This document shows, in pieces, positions 22,704 to 34,915 of a stretch of DNA of 64,000 nucleotides. The DNA is from Whalleya microplaca (Eukaryota > Ascomycota > Sordariomycetes > Xylariales > Xylariaceae), in the NCBI GenBank assembly GCA_022497155.1, contig MU385760.1, forward strand, positions 1 to 64,000, written 5' to 3'. Position numbers and translations under genes: made by a program. The notes beneath the pieces were generated by a model, which ran no database searches, was not told where the DNA came from, and saw only the letters and a program-made list of their open reading frames with translations. Position 1 is the stretch's first letter, and each line of letters opens with the position of its first letter.

Positions 22704-25700
22704 GCCATGTCCTTAAAAGAGATCTCCGAAGCTGCTGATGGGCGGCACAACACTCCAGGGAATATGTGGGTTGACTCGCGGATGAACGGCAATTTCGTAG
22801 ACTAAAGGATTGGAGGAGTATCAGCGTCTATGCGCATGAGTCGTTGGCCTCTGCATCCCATTCTTACCACTACTCCCTTTCCCACGCATATGTATATAAG
22901 GGGGTGCCCACGCGTACTCTGCAATGGCACGGATTAGGGTCATAGCAACCAATACATCAGACATTAGGCAGCACCTCCTACTACGTAACATCGTGATTTG
23001 ACTAAACAGTGACTCCCGCGAGGCACCACATTCTTGCTTTCCGACAGATCTATGTTAAACATGAAGATTACAAGTTAGCTAGGAATATATGCCAAGCGAC
23101 GCCTGTAGATTCTACCCCTGAAATCATCTGGCTATGTCTGATGGAACAGTTGGAATACATGTACCTGTCCCTCTAGGAACTTGTAGCAACCCGCAACCTG
23201 CAAATTCCGAAACTAGTGTTGAGGAAGCCTTGAAGAACCTCGAAAGATTCGGCGCAGCAGGGTGTTTCCATATAGGATGACCACTCTGTGAGCGGATTAC
23301 ACTGCTAGCTGATGGAGGTTGCACTTGATGCATGAAATCGTATTCAATGAACGTCACTCGCAGCTCAATCCTAAAACCTACTTGCTTTTGGCGTGAGGAC
23401 GCGAAATAGCCGTAGTAAGTACGAAGGTCTTTAATTATTACAGGATATCAACAGTCTATTCGTCCGGTAATGCGTGACCCCTTCCGACTTATAGCAAAAG
23501 CGATATTGTTAATAACGGGTTAGATATTAGCGCCTATATAGGTACTCTGTGATACGACTTCAGTCTCCATGTCGAGCATGGCTCCGATAAGGAGATGAGA
23601 TCTCCTGGGTCATGGAAGGAAACGATAGAGAATATTGCTATCTGAGCAGGGATGATGCACACACTCACGATATTATTATCGTATAGGACATTCTATAAGG
23701 TCAGAAACAAGACTTTCCTAGCCATAGTTGAACCCTATTTAATTAGGTGGAAAATGAACACATCTGGACGCGTCCCTACTATGAAAAGATATGTCAACGA
23801 TCTCATCTCACATGGTTCAAAGGTGCATGGTAAGATACCTGGTCTCGAAGCAATTGGAGCAATTGGAAAGGATCTAGGCCAGGTATATTGCTACATTGCT
23901 GCCTGATTTCAATGCTTAAAGAGGCCAGGGTCATTACACACATAGTACCAATGATACTGTAGTGCTGGTAGGTATACGTGACATTGCTGATACCTCGTTA
24001 TTTTTAGAGGGTCAGGAATTATAACAGCACAAACAATAGAGAACATGTGCTATTGCAAACGGCTGGCTTTTAGCAGATATTCCTGCACATGGTATACGTT
24101 ATACAATTATTACCGGTGTAGCACGCGCCAATCTCTCGTCAAGTAACACTTAGAGGTCCCTACTAAAAGGTACATGATGGAGTTGATTCAGAACCCAAAT
24201 GAACATTCAAGATAACCTACCAGTAAAACATCGTTACTGGATAATGTCAATTAAGATACCTAATGCCCATCATGAGTGCCTATAGTGATTCGAAGTGTAT
24301 AGGCGGCTAGCCTTCACGAAAGCACAAGGTACTAGTTTGTAGTCCTAGGTTGGAGTCAATAAGCAGTATAGGAGCTCGTATGCGAGATGTCTAGTCAAGC
24401 ATCCGAACCTATAGACCACGTAATCTTCGTAGCATATACATAAAATAGTGATTAGCAAGATGTGAAAAGTAGTTGCCTAGCACAATTATATAAAAGCACT
24501 AGCATCATCCTTGACAGGTGAGGCGCAGTCAAAATAAAGCTTTAGAGTTGTAGCGATAGAATTGGGTCTCTTTTGCCAACATGCTAATGTCTACCGAGTC
24601 TTTTACAGTAATCTATGATAACTATTGAATGTTTTTACATAACCCGTACTATAAGTTTCACATGTATTGTCCCAATGAAGTATTAGATGAAAGTCATAAA
24701 TATACCATACTGTATCTTAATGCTACGTTCAGTACTTCAGCAGCCTTGTGGGGTTACTTGCTAGGCCGTAGAAGACCTGTCGAATTAAATGCCTACACAA
24801 GCTATGACCGATAGCTTGGGCTGATTCGCACCGAAACCCAATGATTACCCTGGAATATTGTACTCCTCTTCAGCGTTACAATCAAGGACGAGTCATATTT
24901 CATACGTAGGTCAAGTCCATTGCATAGGGGCTTTTTGCGAGCCAGCCAATCACCGGTTAACGCCGGGACAGCATGACGATCTCATTATCGTACCCCTGCC
25001 TGCACAATATATCGAACAGATCTAGGCACCACAAGTACCCGAGAGCTAGAAACAAGCAGACAAGGTTACGAAGCTTGTTAGCGAGCTTAATAATTATGTA
25101 ACTCTCTCTGGGCTTGACATCCTAGAGAGTGGCCCGCCACCGACCCATTTATACAGTCAGTTCAAATACGTAGGTAAGCACTAACAAATACCCAGACGGA
25201 TAGAAAAATAGGAGCTTTCGAGAAAGGTCCAAGTAATTATCGGCAGTATTAAAAGAAGTGGGATAGAAGTTAATGATTACACTGGCCTTGGTGTGTTAAA
25301 AGTATCATGCGAGCACCCATGCCATCTTGCCATAGTTCATGTTAGGAATATGTATACGACTCATTGCCATGAACGGAATTCTTTCCTTCTGGAGATAGCA
25401 TTGAAAGAACCGGCTCCTTCGGAGCCCGTTCAAATGTGGCTTAACCAGGTGATGTAGCGGTAAGACCCGAGATACCCTGGCGTATAACTCGTATAGTCCT
25501 ATCACCGGTTGACTCGTTGACTTGGAGGCTATGTTGCAATGTCCGCTATGACACCGGGCGGATTTTCTTATACAGCCCCACGTACCACGAATATCAACAT
25601 CAGCTTGGGCCAAGCCACCACAGGTAAAATCAGAAGTCCAATTGCTTGAGTCTGACTGGCTGGAATGACGGGTGTGACGCGGGGGGCGCCCAGGGTCGTG

Positions 25701-25989
25701 CGACATTCTAGAATTCTAGAAAAGTAATCTCAACGGCGCAGCAATGTTTCAAGAGCCCTGAGTGGTTCGGGGAGAAGTCAACGGCATACACGAGCCTGCA
25801 AGGTATAGTTTCAGCCAATAACCACCGGCTCATTTGAAATAATCGCATACTGTTTACGCAAGCATTGTGGCTCTATCATGATATCATCGGCGGCATTGGG
25901 GATAGGGCAAGGGGGAAGAGGTATCCGTTGTCTTGTAACTTCGTCTTTCGAGCGATATGCCGCTGTTTAGTTCACTAACTCCGAGGTTC

Positions 25990-25997
25990 TATAAAAA
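25990..25997 (+). promoter_or_regulatory. TATA box of the heme-thiolate peroxidase gene
   Basis: TATAAAAA lies 76 bp upstream of the peroxidase ATG at 26066, a typical distance for a TATA-driven, regulated secreted-enzyme gene. Confidence 0.45.
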
Positions 25998-26065
25998 CTA
26001 ATTCGAACGCAACTCATTGACTATGAAGACGGCGTCAACAGTCATTTACTCTCACAACTGACAAG

Positions 26066-27259
26066 ATGAAGTTTCTGTTTCTTCTCCCTTTAACGATTTT
26101 TCAGCTAGCTTCGGCTAAGTCCTGTCCGTTTTCCATATGGAAGCCCGCAGGACCAAATGACTGTATGGCAATCAATTACAACTTCATGAAATAGGTTATG
26201 TTACTAAACTTCAATAGCGCGGGCTCCTTGCCCCATGCTCAACACTCTAGCGAACCAGTTAGTATCCTCGAGTTTCTTTCTGTTTTCGTCAGTTTTCAGA
26301 CTCAAGTCTTTTGATATGTGGTGTTTTCAGGGGCTTAGGCTCCAGAGATACGACTCGAATTCTAGAGGTCGTCTGGCAGAAGCATTGACTAATTCGCGAC
26401 TTTACGAAGTGGGTTCCTGCCACGCGATGGCAAAGACATTACCGAAAACCAGACCGCCGATGCTCTGAGCGCGGCTCTGAATTTCAACGGGGAGCTCGCC
26501 AGAGGTCTACACCAAATCGCATGTACCACCAATCTCAGAAAACCAAATGCTACGACTTTCTCCCTCAGTGACCTTAGCAACCACAATATCTTAGAACACG
26601 ATGCGAGCTTGAGGTATACCCATAAAAACATTCATAACCCCTAGCTTCTCCTCACATCTCTTGCCCTGGCTTTCCGTTTATGCTTTCGATCGTTAAATAA
26701 CAGATCATCGCGGGCTACCCTATGCTTAGTAAGCGCGAGTACTTTCGGTTGACTGACAATGTAATAGCCGGCAAGACTTCTACTTTGGACCTGTACAGCC
26801 GTTCAATCAGACAATATTTGACGAGACAAGGTCCTATTGGAAGGGTCCTATCATCGATGTACAAATGGGAGCAAATGCTCGTCAGGCTCGCGAGCGCACC
26901 TCGAGGGCTACTAATCCAACCTTCACCATGAGCGAGACCGGCAAAACGTTTAGCTATGGAGAGACTGCAGCTTATATTATGGTACTTGGTGATAAGGTTT
27001 CTGGCACTGTAAAGAAGTCCTGGGTTGAATACCTATTCGGTAAAGAGACCTTCTACGCTTATGGTATTAGTTATGTTTCACTAATATGTTCCAAGAAAAC
27101 GAACGCTTACCCTTGGATCTCGGCTGGGATAAGTCGGAGGACGTCCTCACGCAGCAAGATCTGGTTGACATGATTCAAAGAGTATTCAATGCTACTGATA
27201 ACAGTACGGATATCTCGACTAAGATGCTCAAATTCAGAGACTTCCATGCTCCTCACTAG
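26066..27259 (+). CDS. Secreted heme-thiolate peroxidase (chloroperoxidase family)
   Basis: Five exons, 26066-26162, 26218-26257, 26410-26613, 26768-27039 and 27096-27259, join without a stop to 258 residues, the normal size of short chloroperoxidase/unspecific peroxygenase proteins. Residues 1-17 are a signal peptide (MKFLFLLPLTIFQLASA). The family order is kept: WKPAGPND, the Pro-Cys-Pro heme-thiolate ligand (Cys37) followed by LNTLANHGFLPRDGKDIT, ALNFNGELARGLHQ, the SNHNILEHDASL segment with the EHD Mg-site motif at 108-110, SRQDFYFG, FNQTIFDETRSYW, a YGETAAYIMVLGD helix and LGWDKSEDVLTQQDLV. Several N-glycosylation sequons occur. Such enzymes use peroxide to halogenate or oxygenate organic substrates outside the cell. 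Introns 2 and 4 use AAG acceptors, which are less common; the reading frames leave little choice. Because the exons are short, simple ORF finding misses the gene. Confidence 0.85.
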
Positions 27260-28394
27260 GTGGTTGCAGCAACCCGAAATGCTCACCTACAAGAGTTTTG
27301 GGTTGACATATTTGCTACTCATGACGGTTACTTGGCACTAAATGAATTACCAAGCCTACTAACATGAATAAGCAATCTATAATTCTTTTCCAACTATACC
27401 TTTTGTAACATATAGTTCGCTATTATCTTGGCTTCATACATAGACCTTAAATTTAGGGTGATATTGGCTCCACCAGTACTCTTTGTGTACTCTATGCAGT
27501 AAATCACACCTCAGTTATACAGAATCGTTACTAGATCGACCTGAGATTTCCTTTCTAAACGATAAAATGCTTCTCTGGAATTAATGTGGTGTGCCTAGCT
27601 ATTCCTGGATTGCTGTCTTGATGCGTGCGTCAGCAGTTTGGCACGAGTTCTCAGAATTTCCTTCAGCCCGTCTGTTGTGGAACGTAAGAATTGCCCTTAC
27701 CAGGCTTCTAGTGAGCCATTATTCGACCATCATTGAGGTCATGATATTCTTACTCAAACACCATAGCCCAGAATGACTCATTACATAAGCACTACCGTCG
27801 GGCTATTGATGTTATTCTGTAAGATGGCTAAATCCCATGCTTATTTGGAGAGTGTGGCAATAAAAAAAGCTGTAGAGGAAACATGGCAAGATATCGCCAC
27901 ATATACGGCTAGGTCGGAATCAGAAATGGAGAAAAAGACTCCGGTTGTCAATGAACGTGAAACGTATTGAAGGTTCTATACAGCACTCTGAAAGATCAAA
28001 CAAAGTATTCGTGTAAAATATAAAATATGCTGTGTCCTGGACATGTGTACAACCCTAACAAAAACAATCTCATCTTTAGATGTCACTCTTCTAGCGAAAT
28101 GGGTAGGGAGAAGAGCAAGACATCAACCCACGACGTTGGATGACATTATGCATGTAGCATTTCTCAAGAGGATATACATATTTTCGGTGCAAGTCTTCCT
28201 GACTGATCAGGCCAACGAAATGTGGACCTTAACTATTCATTACAAACAGAATTCATTATTTTCAATCAGGTCACACATGCACCAATACATATATATATAT
28301 ATATTTATCTTTGGCATAAGAATATGGAGTCAAATTTGGCAAAAATACATAGCATCGGAACCACAATTTCGACTCTCTCTTCCTCGGGCAGCAT
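27260..28394. other. Intergenic region with a doubtful small ORF
   Basis: Spacer between the convergent peroxidase and DUF1996 genes. An ATG ORF at 27773-27970 encodes 65 residues with a mildly hydrophobic N-terminus, then a charged helix; it has no recognisable family and may be chance. An AT microsatellite lies at about 28289-28304. Confidence 0.4.
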
Positions 28395-29795
28395 CTACAG
28401 AATCTTATTCCCTTCTGCATCAGTTACTGGCATCCCCCCTGGCAGCTCGTTAAGCCCTAATATAATACGTCAGTAAGATCAATTAGTAAAGGCCTGGGCC
28501 ACTTACATCCACCAAGGTTCTCATCAACTGTCGGCTTCTTTACGCATTGGTTTCCTGTCTGGATGTTTTGATACTTAAGCTCAGGACATCTGTCGCCATT
28601 GCAGTTTGTGTCCATCGCGATCTGCAGAGCGTCCCCTTTCCAGCCGAACATGTAATCGCCGTGGTTTCCGAATCCCGTTGCGTCGCCGTAGCTCCAGACA
28701 AACGGCTGCGAGCCGTCTTCTGGCCACCCTGATTTGTCGTTGAACGGCGTGGTGTCCCAGATAATCTCGTAGAACAGCTGTGGGATCTTGACAGGATGGG
28801 TGGATGGGCATGGGCCTCCCTCTTCGAATGTGCCGCTCTCCGGATACGAGACGTGGCTTGCGTGGTCTGCAGAGTCGAGGTTTGTGCCATCCCAGCAGCT
28901 GCACAGTTTAGTTGAGGTCACTTTAGTTCTGCAAGGCTTAGAACTCTTACGTTGGGAAGCGCAGGTTGGCCATGATACCTGCTGCCCACGGTTCTTTGGG
29001 CATGTCCAAAGTCTCGTTGGTTCGAGTCATAGGGTCTTGAAGACAGGTACTAGGGGATCATAAAGTAAGCAAATGCTTCGAGATGGTTCCGAAAGAAGAC
29101 TTTATTCATATCTATAAAGAAAGGTATTTTACTCTATCCCTTCGGATAGGTTGGCACAGAAAACTTTGTGGGCTGGGAGATTACTTACTATGTGAGTTGC
29201 CGATATCTTCGAGCTTCTTCTCTAGTCCGTATATTAGGATCGCCTGTGATCATCCTGAATCCCTTTAGACAATAAATGTTTCGTGTTTAGTGATAGCTAC
29301 TATTGCCAAAAGCTCACATAACATGACTTACAGGCTTGAATGCGGTGGCTTTCGTGTTGTTGTAACTCGGGATGTAATACACGGTCATACCACCATTCGA
29401 CTGTTCGAAGTATACATTTCCTTTCTGGCTTACTTGATGATACGTCCCATTTCTGGCGCGAAAGAACAGAACAGCAGTCCAGTAGTTCGAGAAATCTTCG
29501 GCAAAGGTGCAGGTCGTGCAAGTTGCGTCCGAGGGGAGGTCTAAAGTCTTCGGATCCATCGACGCATTGAAGGCATTCTAGGTCTTATCAATTAGATATC
29601 TCTTGTAGGCTTTGAGTCAGGTGTTCGTACTCCGCCGATCACTTGGTGTAGATGCGGTGACCCGACAACGCCTGGGTTGACTAAGGGGTCGAGACGTTCG
29701 ACCACAAGTTGAGAGCATGAAAAGCGAAGCAAGGCGAAGGCACCTGGTAGAAGATACCCAACACCACCGAGTATACAGTTCCAATATAGCCGCAT
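28395..29795 (-). CDS. Secreted DUF1996-domain protein
   Basis: Six exons on the minus strand: 29795-29631, 29577-29332, 29262-29189, 29049-28951, 28898-28507 and 28456-28395. All junctions have GT-AG ends and keep frame, giving 345 residues. An N-terminal hydrophobic segment (signal peptide, ending near residue 22) is followed by the DUF1996 signatures: ERLDPLVNPG with SPHLHQVIGG, the CTTC pair, DFSNYWTAVLFF, VYYIP, AFKPGFRMITGDP, MANLRFPTCWDG, NLDSADHASHV, CPSTHPVKIPQLFYEI and SQPFVWSYGD with GNHGDYMFGWKGD. The pattern of conserved His, Cys, Trp and Asp residues suggests a metal or glycan-related secreted enzyme or binding protein, but the family's function is not established. It ends with a short tail (LPGGMPVTDAEGNKIL). 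It shares the AT-rich region with the peroxidase and methyltransferase. Confidence 0.87.
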
Positions 29796-31366
29796 CCTGG
29801 GCCTTACGCAGACGATCAATAGGGAATCCTAGAGAGTTCAGAGGTAAGATTTCGAGCTTGGTTTAGTTCTCCTGTCAGGGATTCTGCAAAGAAGTCGATC
29901 GCTGTGAGTCCCCAGAAATGGTTAATAGGACATTGATCGTGTCTCCAATGTAGGCATACTTAGACGGCTAATAAATGCCGTTGATGATAATGCCGTCTAA
30001 TATATAATTACAATAGCCTGTTTCCCCCAGGCCAATCAACTCCACCAGCTCTAGTGTACAATTTCATATCATTATCACCATAAAGATAAGCCATTCAATG
30101 GGTAAACAAATATATAGAGTCACTTATATTTGAATTGGTTTTCAATGAAGCAAATTACGAAAAAATAAAAATAAAAATATTATTGTGCCGAACAGAATAT
30201 ATGACAGCAGTTTCGAACCTGGTCAATAAACAATTACACACAGGTACATTAGAGTATGAATATAAAAACCATTGAAAACGATGTCTCTTTAGTGGAATGA
30301 CTACAAAACTCAAGACGATTTGATGAATAGCACTCTTCATGTCGCAATCATAACTTAAAGTTCAGTATTGTTCTCCTTTTTTGTACCGGATGACCTATTA
30401 AACGCTAAGAAAGAAACGGATAGGATGTCTAACACTAATTGTCCCAACTTCTGGTATTGCAGGAGGACGTTATGCTAGCTTAGGGCGCTCGCATGGTAGT
30501 AAAGTCATACAGGGACGAATTCTTCAATCCTTTCTCACGGTGAAGAGCTCGAAACTCAGGATCCAAAAGAAATAAGGAGAATAAGGACAATGAAATGCCC
30601 ATAAAATATGAAAATCATAAACAGCTTTCTTTCCTGAGTAATCGATGTTCCTGTACTTATACAAGGTGGAGGCTTCAATGATCTATACCTGGCCGAGGAG
30701 TCCGAGGACTTCAGTCTGTTTCCTTGCTGTAGACAAGTATGTCGGTTATAGTTATGCAGCTTTCTAGGAATGCCAATGACTAAGCCCACCTCAAATGTCC
30801 ATGTTCTAAAATGCCTAATTCATTTCATGCATTCTTCCTTCTCGGTTATTGTTGTTCTGCATTGAGTTTTCCAAGTGTGCTGCAGGACTCAATGTTACTG
30901 CAAACCTATTACCTGTGTTTATCGGTATAAGTTGTAAGCACTAACATCAAACATGAGTAGCAGCTTGCTAAGTCGGATGAATATTCCCCCAAGAACTCTC
31001 CTGTCCACATGGGATCTGGTTATCAACATATTCATCTCCAACATAGTTGAGTGTGAATTGAGTGCGATCGGGGAGGTACCTTGAAGGCACCTTTAGACGT
31101 ACTCAGTAGTTTATAAGACTTGGCCAAACTGCCAGACCCCCTTTACGCCCCCTTATCTAAAAACGGAACCAATGCCTTATCACCCCACCACATGAGATAA
31201 GCTAATATATCAATCGATAAGATCGACAACTGATTAGATAAGATAGTGCAGGTCAGAAGGTACAAAATACATAGAATAATAGACGATAATAGATTGACCG
31301 CCAAAAAGTTTAGAAAATTCTGCCGCTTTTCATACACTTCATCTCTCAGCTAGTAAATTTGCGACA
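29796..31366. other. 1.6-kb intergenic region, divergent promoters
   Basis: AT-rich spacer between the starts of the DUF1996 gene and DBP7. Short ORFs have no coding support; nothing else recognised. Confidence 0.6.
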
Positions 31367-33778
31367 ATGGCGGAAAGTGGCATGCTTCTGAATTTCGACA
31401 TCACTGATGCACCCGTGAAGAGACAAGTCAAGTTTACAGGTGGACGATGGAGGGATCGTGTCCATGCCCAACGAAGCGCCAACAAGAATCGCGATGGTCC
31501 TCGCGATGATCGTCGCGATGGTCCTTCGAGCGGCACGAACGCAACGCCGCTGCCCAGCAATCGATGGGACCGCAAGTTTGCAGAGACGGAAAATCATCAG
31601 GATGAAAGACCGACTAAGCGACAGAAGACCTTTGGTGACTCCAGTGGGCGGCACGAGGTGTCCTCAAAGTCGGTCGCTTATATGACCGGAAAACTACCTC
31701 CGGGAAGTATAAGTACGGCACCGAAGCAGGGCAACCAGCTTCATAAATCTGGCGGCATTACTTCGAGGCTGTTCACGTCCAATCCCACTGCTAAGACAGT
31801 ATTCGAAGATCCTGTGGAGGAGACTGAGCCCGCGAAGCCATCCAATGCCCCACTATCCGAAGAAGCTGCGAACTTCCACGCTCTCGGATTGTCACGTCGC
31901 CTTGCCCAACACTTGTCAGCCAAGCTGGAGATGAAGGCTCCAACCTCTATACAGAAGAACACAATACCACAGTTGGCGAAAGAGGATAGCGATGCCTTCT
32001 TACAGGCTGAGACCGGGTCCGGGAAAACTTTAGCCTATCTGTTACCCATCGTACAGCGGATCATGGCATTGAGTCAGCACGAGGATGGCACCCCCACCGG
32101 GGTGCAGATACATCGTGATTCCGGGCTGTTTGCCATCATTCTAGCCCCAACGAGAGAGTTGTGCAAGCAAATTGCAAACGTGCTGGAGAGGGTTTTGCGT
32201 TGTGCGCCTTGGATTGTCAGTACGACAGTGATAGGAGGAGAGAGCAAAAAGTCCGAGAAAGCCCGTCTCAGAAAGGGGGTCAACATCTTGATTGCTACTC
32301 CAGGCCGCCTTGCCGACCATCTCGACAACACAAAGGTACTTGACGTTGGCACTGTCAGATGGCTCGTGCTTGATGAGGGAGACCGGTTGATGGAGATGGG
32401 CTTCGAAGAAGAGCTGAAGAATATTGTGGGAAAAGTTCGCAAAGAAGCATTGAAAGATGCAAATAAGGACGGCGTGAAATTCGATCTCCTACCACAACGC
32501 CGAGTAACTGTCCTCTGTTCGGCAACAATGAAGATGAATGTCCAGAAGTTGGGCGAAATAAGCCTGCACGACGCTGTTCACGTCACAGCATCCAAGTCAG
32601 AGGACGAGGACGATGGCACAATCGAGACCAAGGATGCGGTGTTCAGCGCACCAGCTCAGCTCAAACAGTCTTATATCATTGTTCCAGCCAAGTTGCGGCT
32701 AGTCACATTGGTAGCGCTTCTCAAATCGTCCTTCGCTCGAAAAGGGTCTGTCATGAAAGCTATCGTTTTCATCGCATGTGCCGACTCGGTCGACTTCCAT
32801 TTCGAACTACTTCGTGCTACACCGCATCAACCTCCCTCGCCAGATGATATGTCTCTTACCACCAATACCGTAGCTGATGCTGCTTATATCGCATCCCCAG
32901 CTAATCCAACAATCAAATTACTCAAACTCCACGGTTCACTTGCTCAACCAGTTCGTACATCCACACTCACATCATTCCGTATGGTCCAAGAGCCGGCCGT
33001 CCTTATCACTACCGATATCGCATCCCGTGGTCTTGATGTTCCCGCAGTCGACCTCGTCATTGAGTACGATCCCTCATTTAGTGGCGACGACCATGTTCAC
33101 CGCATTGGGCGGACTGCCAGAGCCGGGCGTCCTGGAAAGGCGGCTCTTTTTCTTCAGCCAGGTTGTGAAGAGGGTTACATTGGTCATCTCAATTCCGCGG
33201 CCCCCGTTGCACCCCAATCGTACGATTCAATACTTCAGAAAGGCTTCGTAACTCCCATCACGTTACCAAAGGTAGATAAGGACTCGGAAGCACCCATACT
33301 TGTATCCGAGAGGCAGTCACCAAACTCAAGAGCTGAGGCCCTCCAGCTCCACATCGAGCAGCGTCTCCTCGCTTCAGAAAAGGAAGGCGGAAGCTCCAAA
33401 TTGCTCGACGCGGCTCGGCAGGCATTCCGCTCGTATATTCGCGCTTATGCTACACACGTTCGTGACGAGCGTGTCTTCTTCGATATCACCCAGTTACATC
33501 TGGGACATACCGCGAAAAGTTTTGGATTGCGGGAAGCGCCGGGTGGCATTGGCGGTGGTCCCTCGAGGAGGACGAGCAAGGCGGTCCAACACAAGGGCAA
33601 CGGGCAGAAGAAGGGTGTTACTACTAGAGGCGATGAGAGTGACGAGGAGCCTGCAAGAAAGAGAAGCGGCGCTCAGTTAGACGCTGAGACAGGCGCTGCG
33701 GATGATAATGCGGCCAGACGGATGAAGATGAAGATGAAAGAGGTCATGAGTGCGGCTGGGGAGTTCAATATCGGATGA
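31367..33778 (+). CDS. DBP7: ATP-dependent RNA helicase DBP7
   Basis: An intronless 803-residue DEAD-box helicase starting at a well-placed ATG (ACAATGG). The N-terminus MLLNFDITD with a basic Arg-rich region is typical of Dbp7. Core motifs in order: Q motif FHALGLSRRLAQHL (about residue 165), Walker A AETGSGKT (about 213-220), APTRELCKQ, TPGRLADHL, motif II DEGD at 336-339, SAT near 385, TDIASRGLDVP, and motif VI HRIGRTARAG from 578. The Gly in motif II (DEGD rather than DEAD) is characteristic of Dbp7/DDX31, which works in the nucleolus on early 60S ribosomal particles. A C-terminal extension includes QAFRSYIRAYATH and a Lys/Arg-rich tail. It is a housekeeping gene at the border of the accessory AT-rich region. 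Confidence 0.95.
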   Translation: MAESGMLLNFDITDAPVKRQVKFTGGRWRDRVHAQRSANKNRDGPRDDRRDGPSSGTNATPLPSNRWDRKFAETENHQDERPTKRQKTFGDSSGRHEVSSKSVAYMTGKLPPGSISTAPKQGNQLHKSGGITSRLFTSNPTAKTVFEDPVEETEPAKPSNAPLSEEAANFHALGLSRRLAQHLSAKLEMKAPTSIQKNTIPQLAKEDSDAFLQAETGSGKTLAYLLPIVQRIMALSQHEDGTPTGVQIHRDSGLFAIILAPTRELCKQIANVLERVLRCAPWIVSTTVIGGESKKSEKARLRKGVNILIATPGRLADHLDNTKVLDVGTVRWLVLDEGDRLMEMGFEEELKNIVGKVRKEALKDANKDGVKFDLLPQRRVTVLCSATMKMNVQKLGEISLHDAVHVTASKSEDEDDGTIETKDAVFSAPAQLKQSYIIVPAKLRLVTLVALLKSSFARKGSVMKAIVFIACADSVDFHFELLRATPHQPPSPDDMSLTTNTVADAAYIASPANPTIKLLKLHGSLAQPVRTSTLTSFRMVQEPAVLITTDIASRGLDVPAVDLVIEYDPSFSGDDHVHRIGRTARAGRPGKAALFLQPGCEEGYIGHLNSAAPVAPQSYDSILQKGFVTPITLPKVDKDSEAPILVSERQSPNSRAEALQLHIEQRLLASEKEGGSSKLLDAARQAFRSYIRAYATHVRDERVFFDITQLHLGHTAKSFGLREAPGGIGGGPSRRTSKAVQHKGNGQKKGVTTRGDESDEEPARKRSGAQLDAETGAADDNAARRMKMKMKEVMSAAGEFNIG

Positions 33779-34915
33779 GCTAGCATAGGGCGATATAGCG
33801 TTATTTTAGTACTATGTTATGAAATGATTGAACAAAGCATGGAAATATGGGTTTCCAGTGTTGGCCATTTCACCTCCTCACGCTTAGTCGGTGTTGTTCT
33901 TAAATTAGGAAAATATCCTGGTAAGGTATAGAATGACTATAATTGTTGAAACGCTCAGGTTCTAGTATGCGTAATTACTTGAATAGAAATGTCTCGCATT
34001 AATATAGCATGGCAATAGTTACATATTTAGAACATTGCAGGAGAAAAGAAATCGACGCTACCTGAGGACTAGAGGTGACTATACCTGTCCTCCCCCCTTC
34101 CCCGGGGGCCATCGGACAATACAGCCTTGGGCCCCCTTTAGTATTCCCTTATTACAATTAATAATATTGGACATGGGCTAGTTGGCTAGAATTTTGTGTA
34201 CGAAGACAATCAATAGATATAGAGATTGCTACTGGATGGCAAAGTTAAAGAGGACGTACACGTACAAAGCTGCATCGGCTTTTTTAACATTCTTTTAATA
34301 AAAGGATGCATCTATGTGTTTCTCTAACTGCTTAGGTATTTTAATATTTTAAGCACGACCAGAGGGCGAGAGGTGAATGGGCCAATGCTAGAACTATATA
34401 AAGGGTACTGTATATTACATTATTAAGATAGTTCTTTCTGTGATAACATTTAGTCGAACTAGATTAACCTATGACTACTCGTCCAGATTTCCGTTTGCCA
34501 CAACTCGACATATCGTCGACCTTAGGGCCCTTGTTATTTATTTGCTATTGTTTTGCTATTGTGTTGCTATTGCCTGTCCTACGCCCATATAATCTTCTCT
34601 TCCCCACCTGTCTCTCGAGCATCAGTGAGCATCAGTTCCTGGTCTTTCCTGGCTTCCACAACCCATACAACTGTTATTGGTCTTCACTTGCATTTTCCAG
34701 CTGGCCTTTTTGCTAGCTGCTGGTCATTTTACTCCTGCAATTTCTACGTTCTACTTCTTCATCCCTGGAGGCTTGACCATCCTGAGACTTGTTCGCCCTC
34801 TCCAATCTACCCATCAACCCATCACTCTGAATCGCATACAGCGCCAAAGCTTGTACCATAGGCTCTCAGACTAACGCTTCCTGTATTGTCTGGTCGAAGC
34901 TTGTTTCCAACGAAC
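33779..34915. other. Intergenic region with TATA-like element
   Basis: Spacer between DBP7 and the first BTB gene. TATATAAAG at 34395-34403 lies about 515 bp upstream of the BTB start, and several upstream ATGs (first at 34471) fall between, so a long leader or an unrecognised upstream exon is possible. No domain is seen in the overlapping short ORFs. Confidence 0.45.

Larger units (their letters stand above)
21114..26065. other. 5-kb AT-rich gene-poor region
   Basis: No gene can be supported. ORFs at 21877-22122 (+), 23124-23357 (-), 23652-23906 (+) and 25305-25706 (-) give proteins without recognisable motifs, and no exon chain could be built around them. No terminal repeats, reverse transcriptase or transposase motifs were seen. 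A hairpin at 22679-22703 and a smaller one at 25412-25426 (GGCTCC, loop TTC, GGAGCC) are the only ordered elements. Confidence 0.5.

Noticed and set aside
25305..25706. 133-residue minus-strand ORF
   Set aside because: No domain, no signal peptide, mixed composition and no splice partner; length is within chance expectation for a 5-kb region.
21114..26065. Degenerate transposon or RIP-affected repeat
   Set aside because: No terminal repeats, transposase or reverse-transcriptase remnants, and no internal duplication seen; AT-richness alone is not enough.
16761..27259. Secondary-metabolite biosynthetic cluster (transporter, methyltransferase, peroxidase)
   Set aside because: No polyketide synthase, NRPS, terpene cyclase or pathway regulator is present, and the genes are widely spaced; recorded only as a weak possibility.
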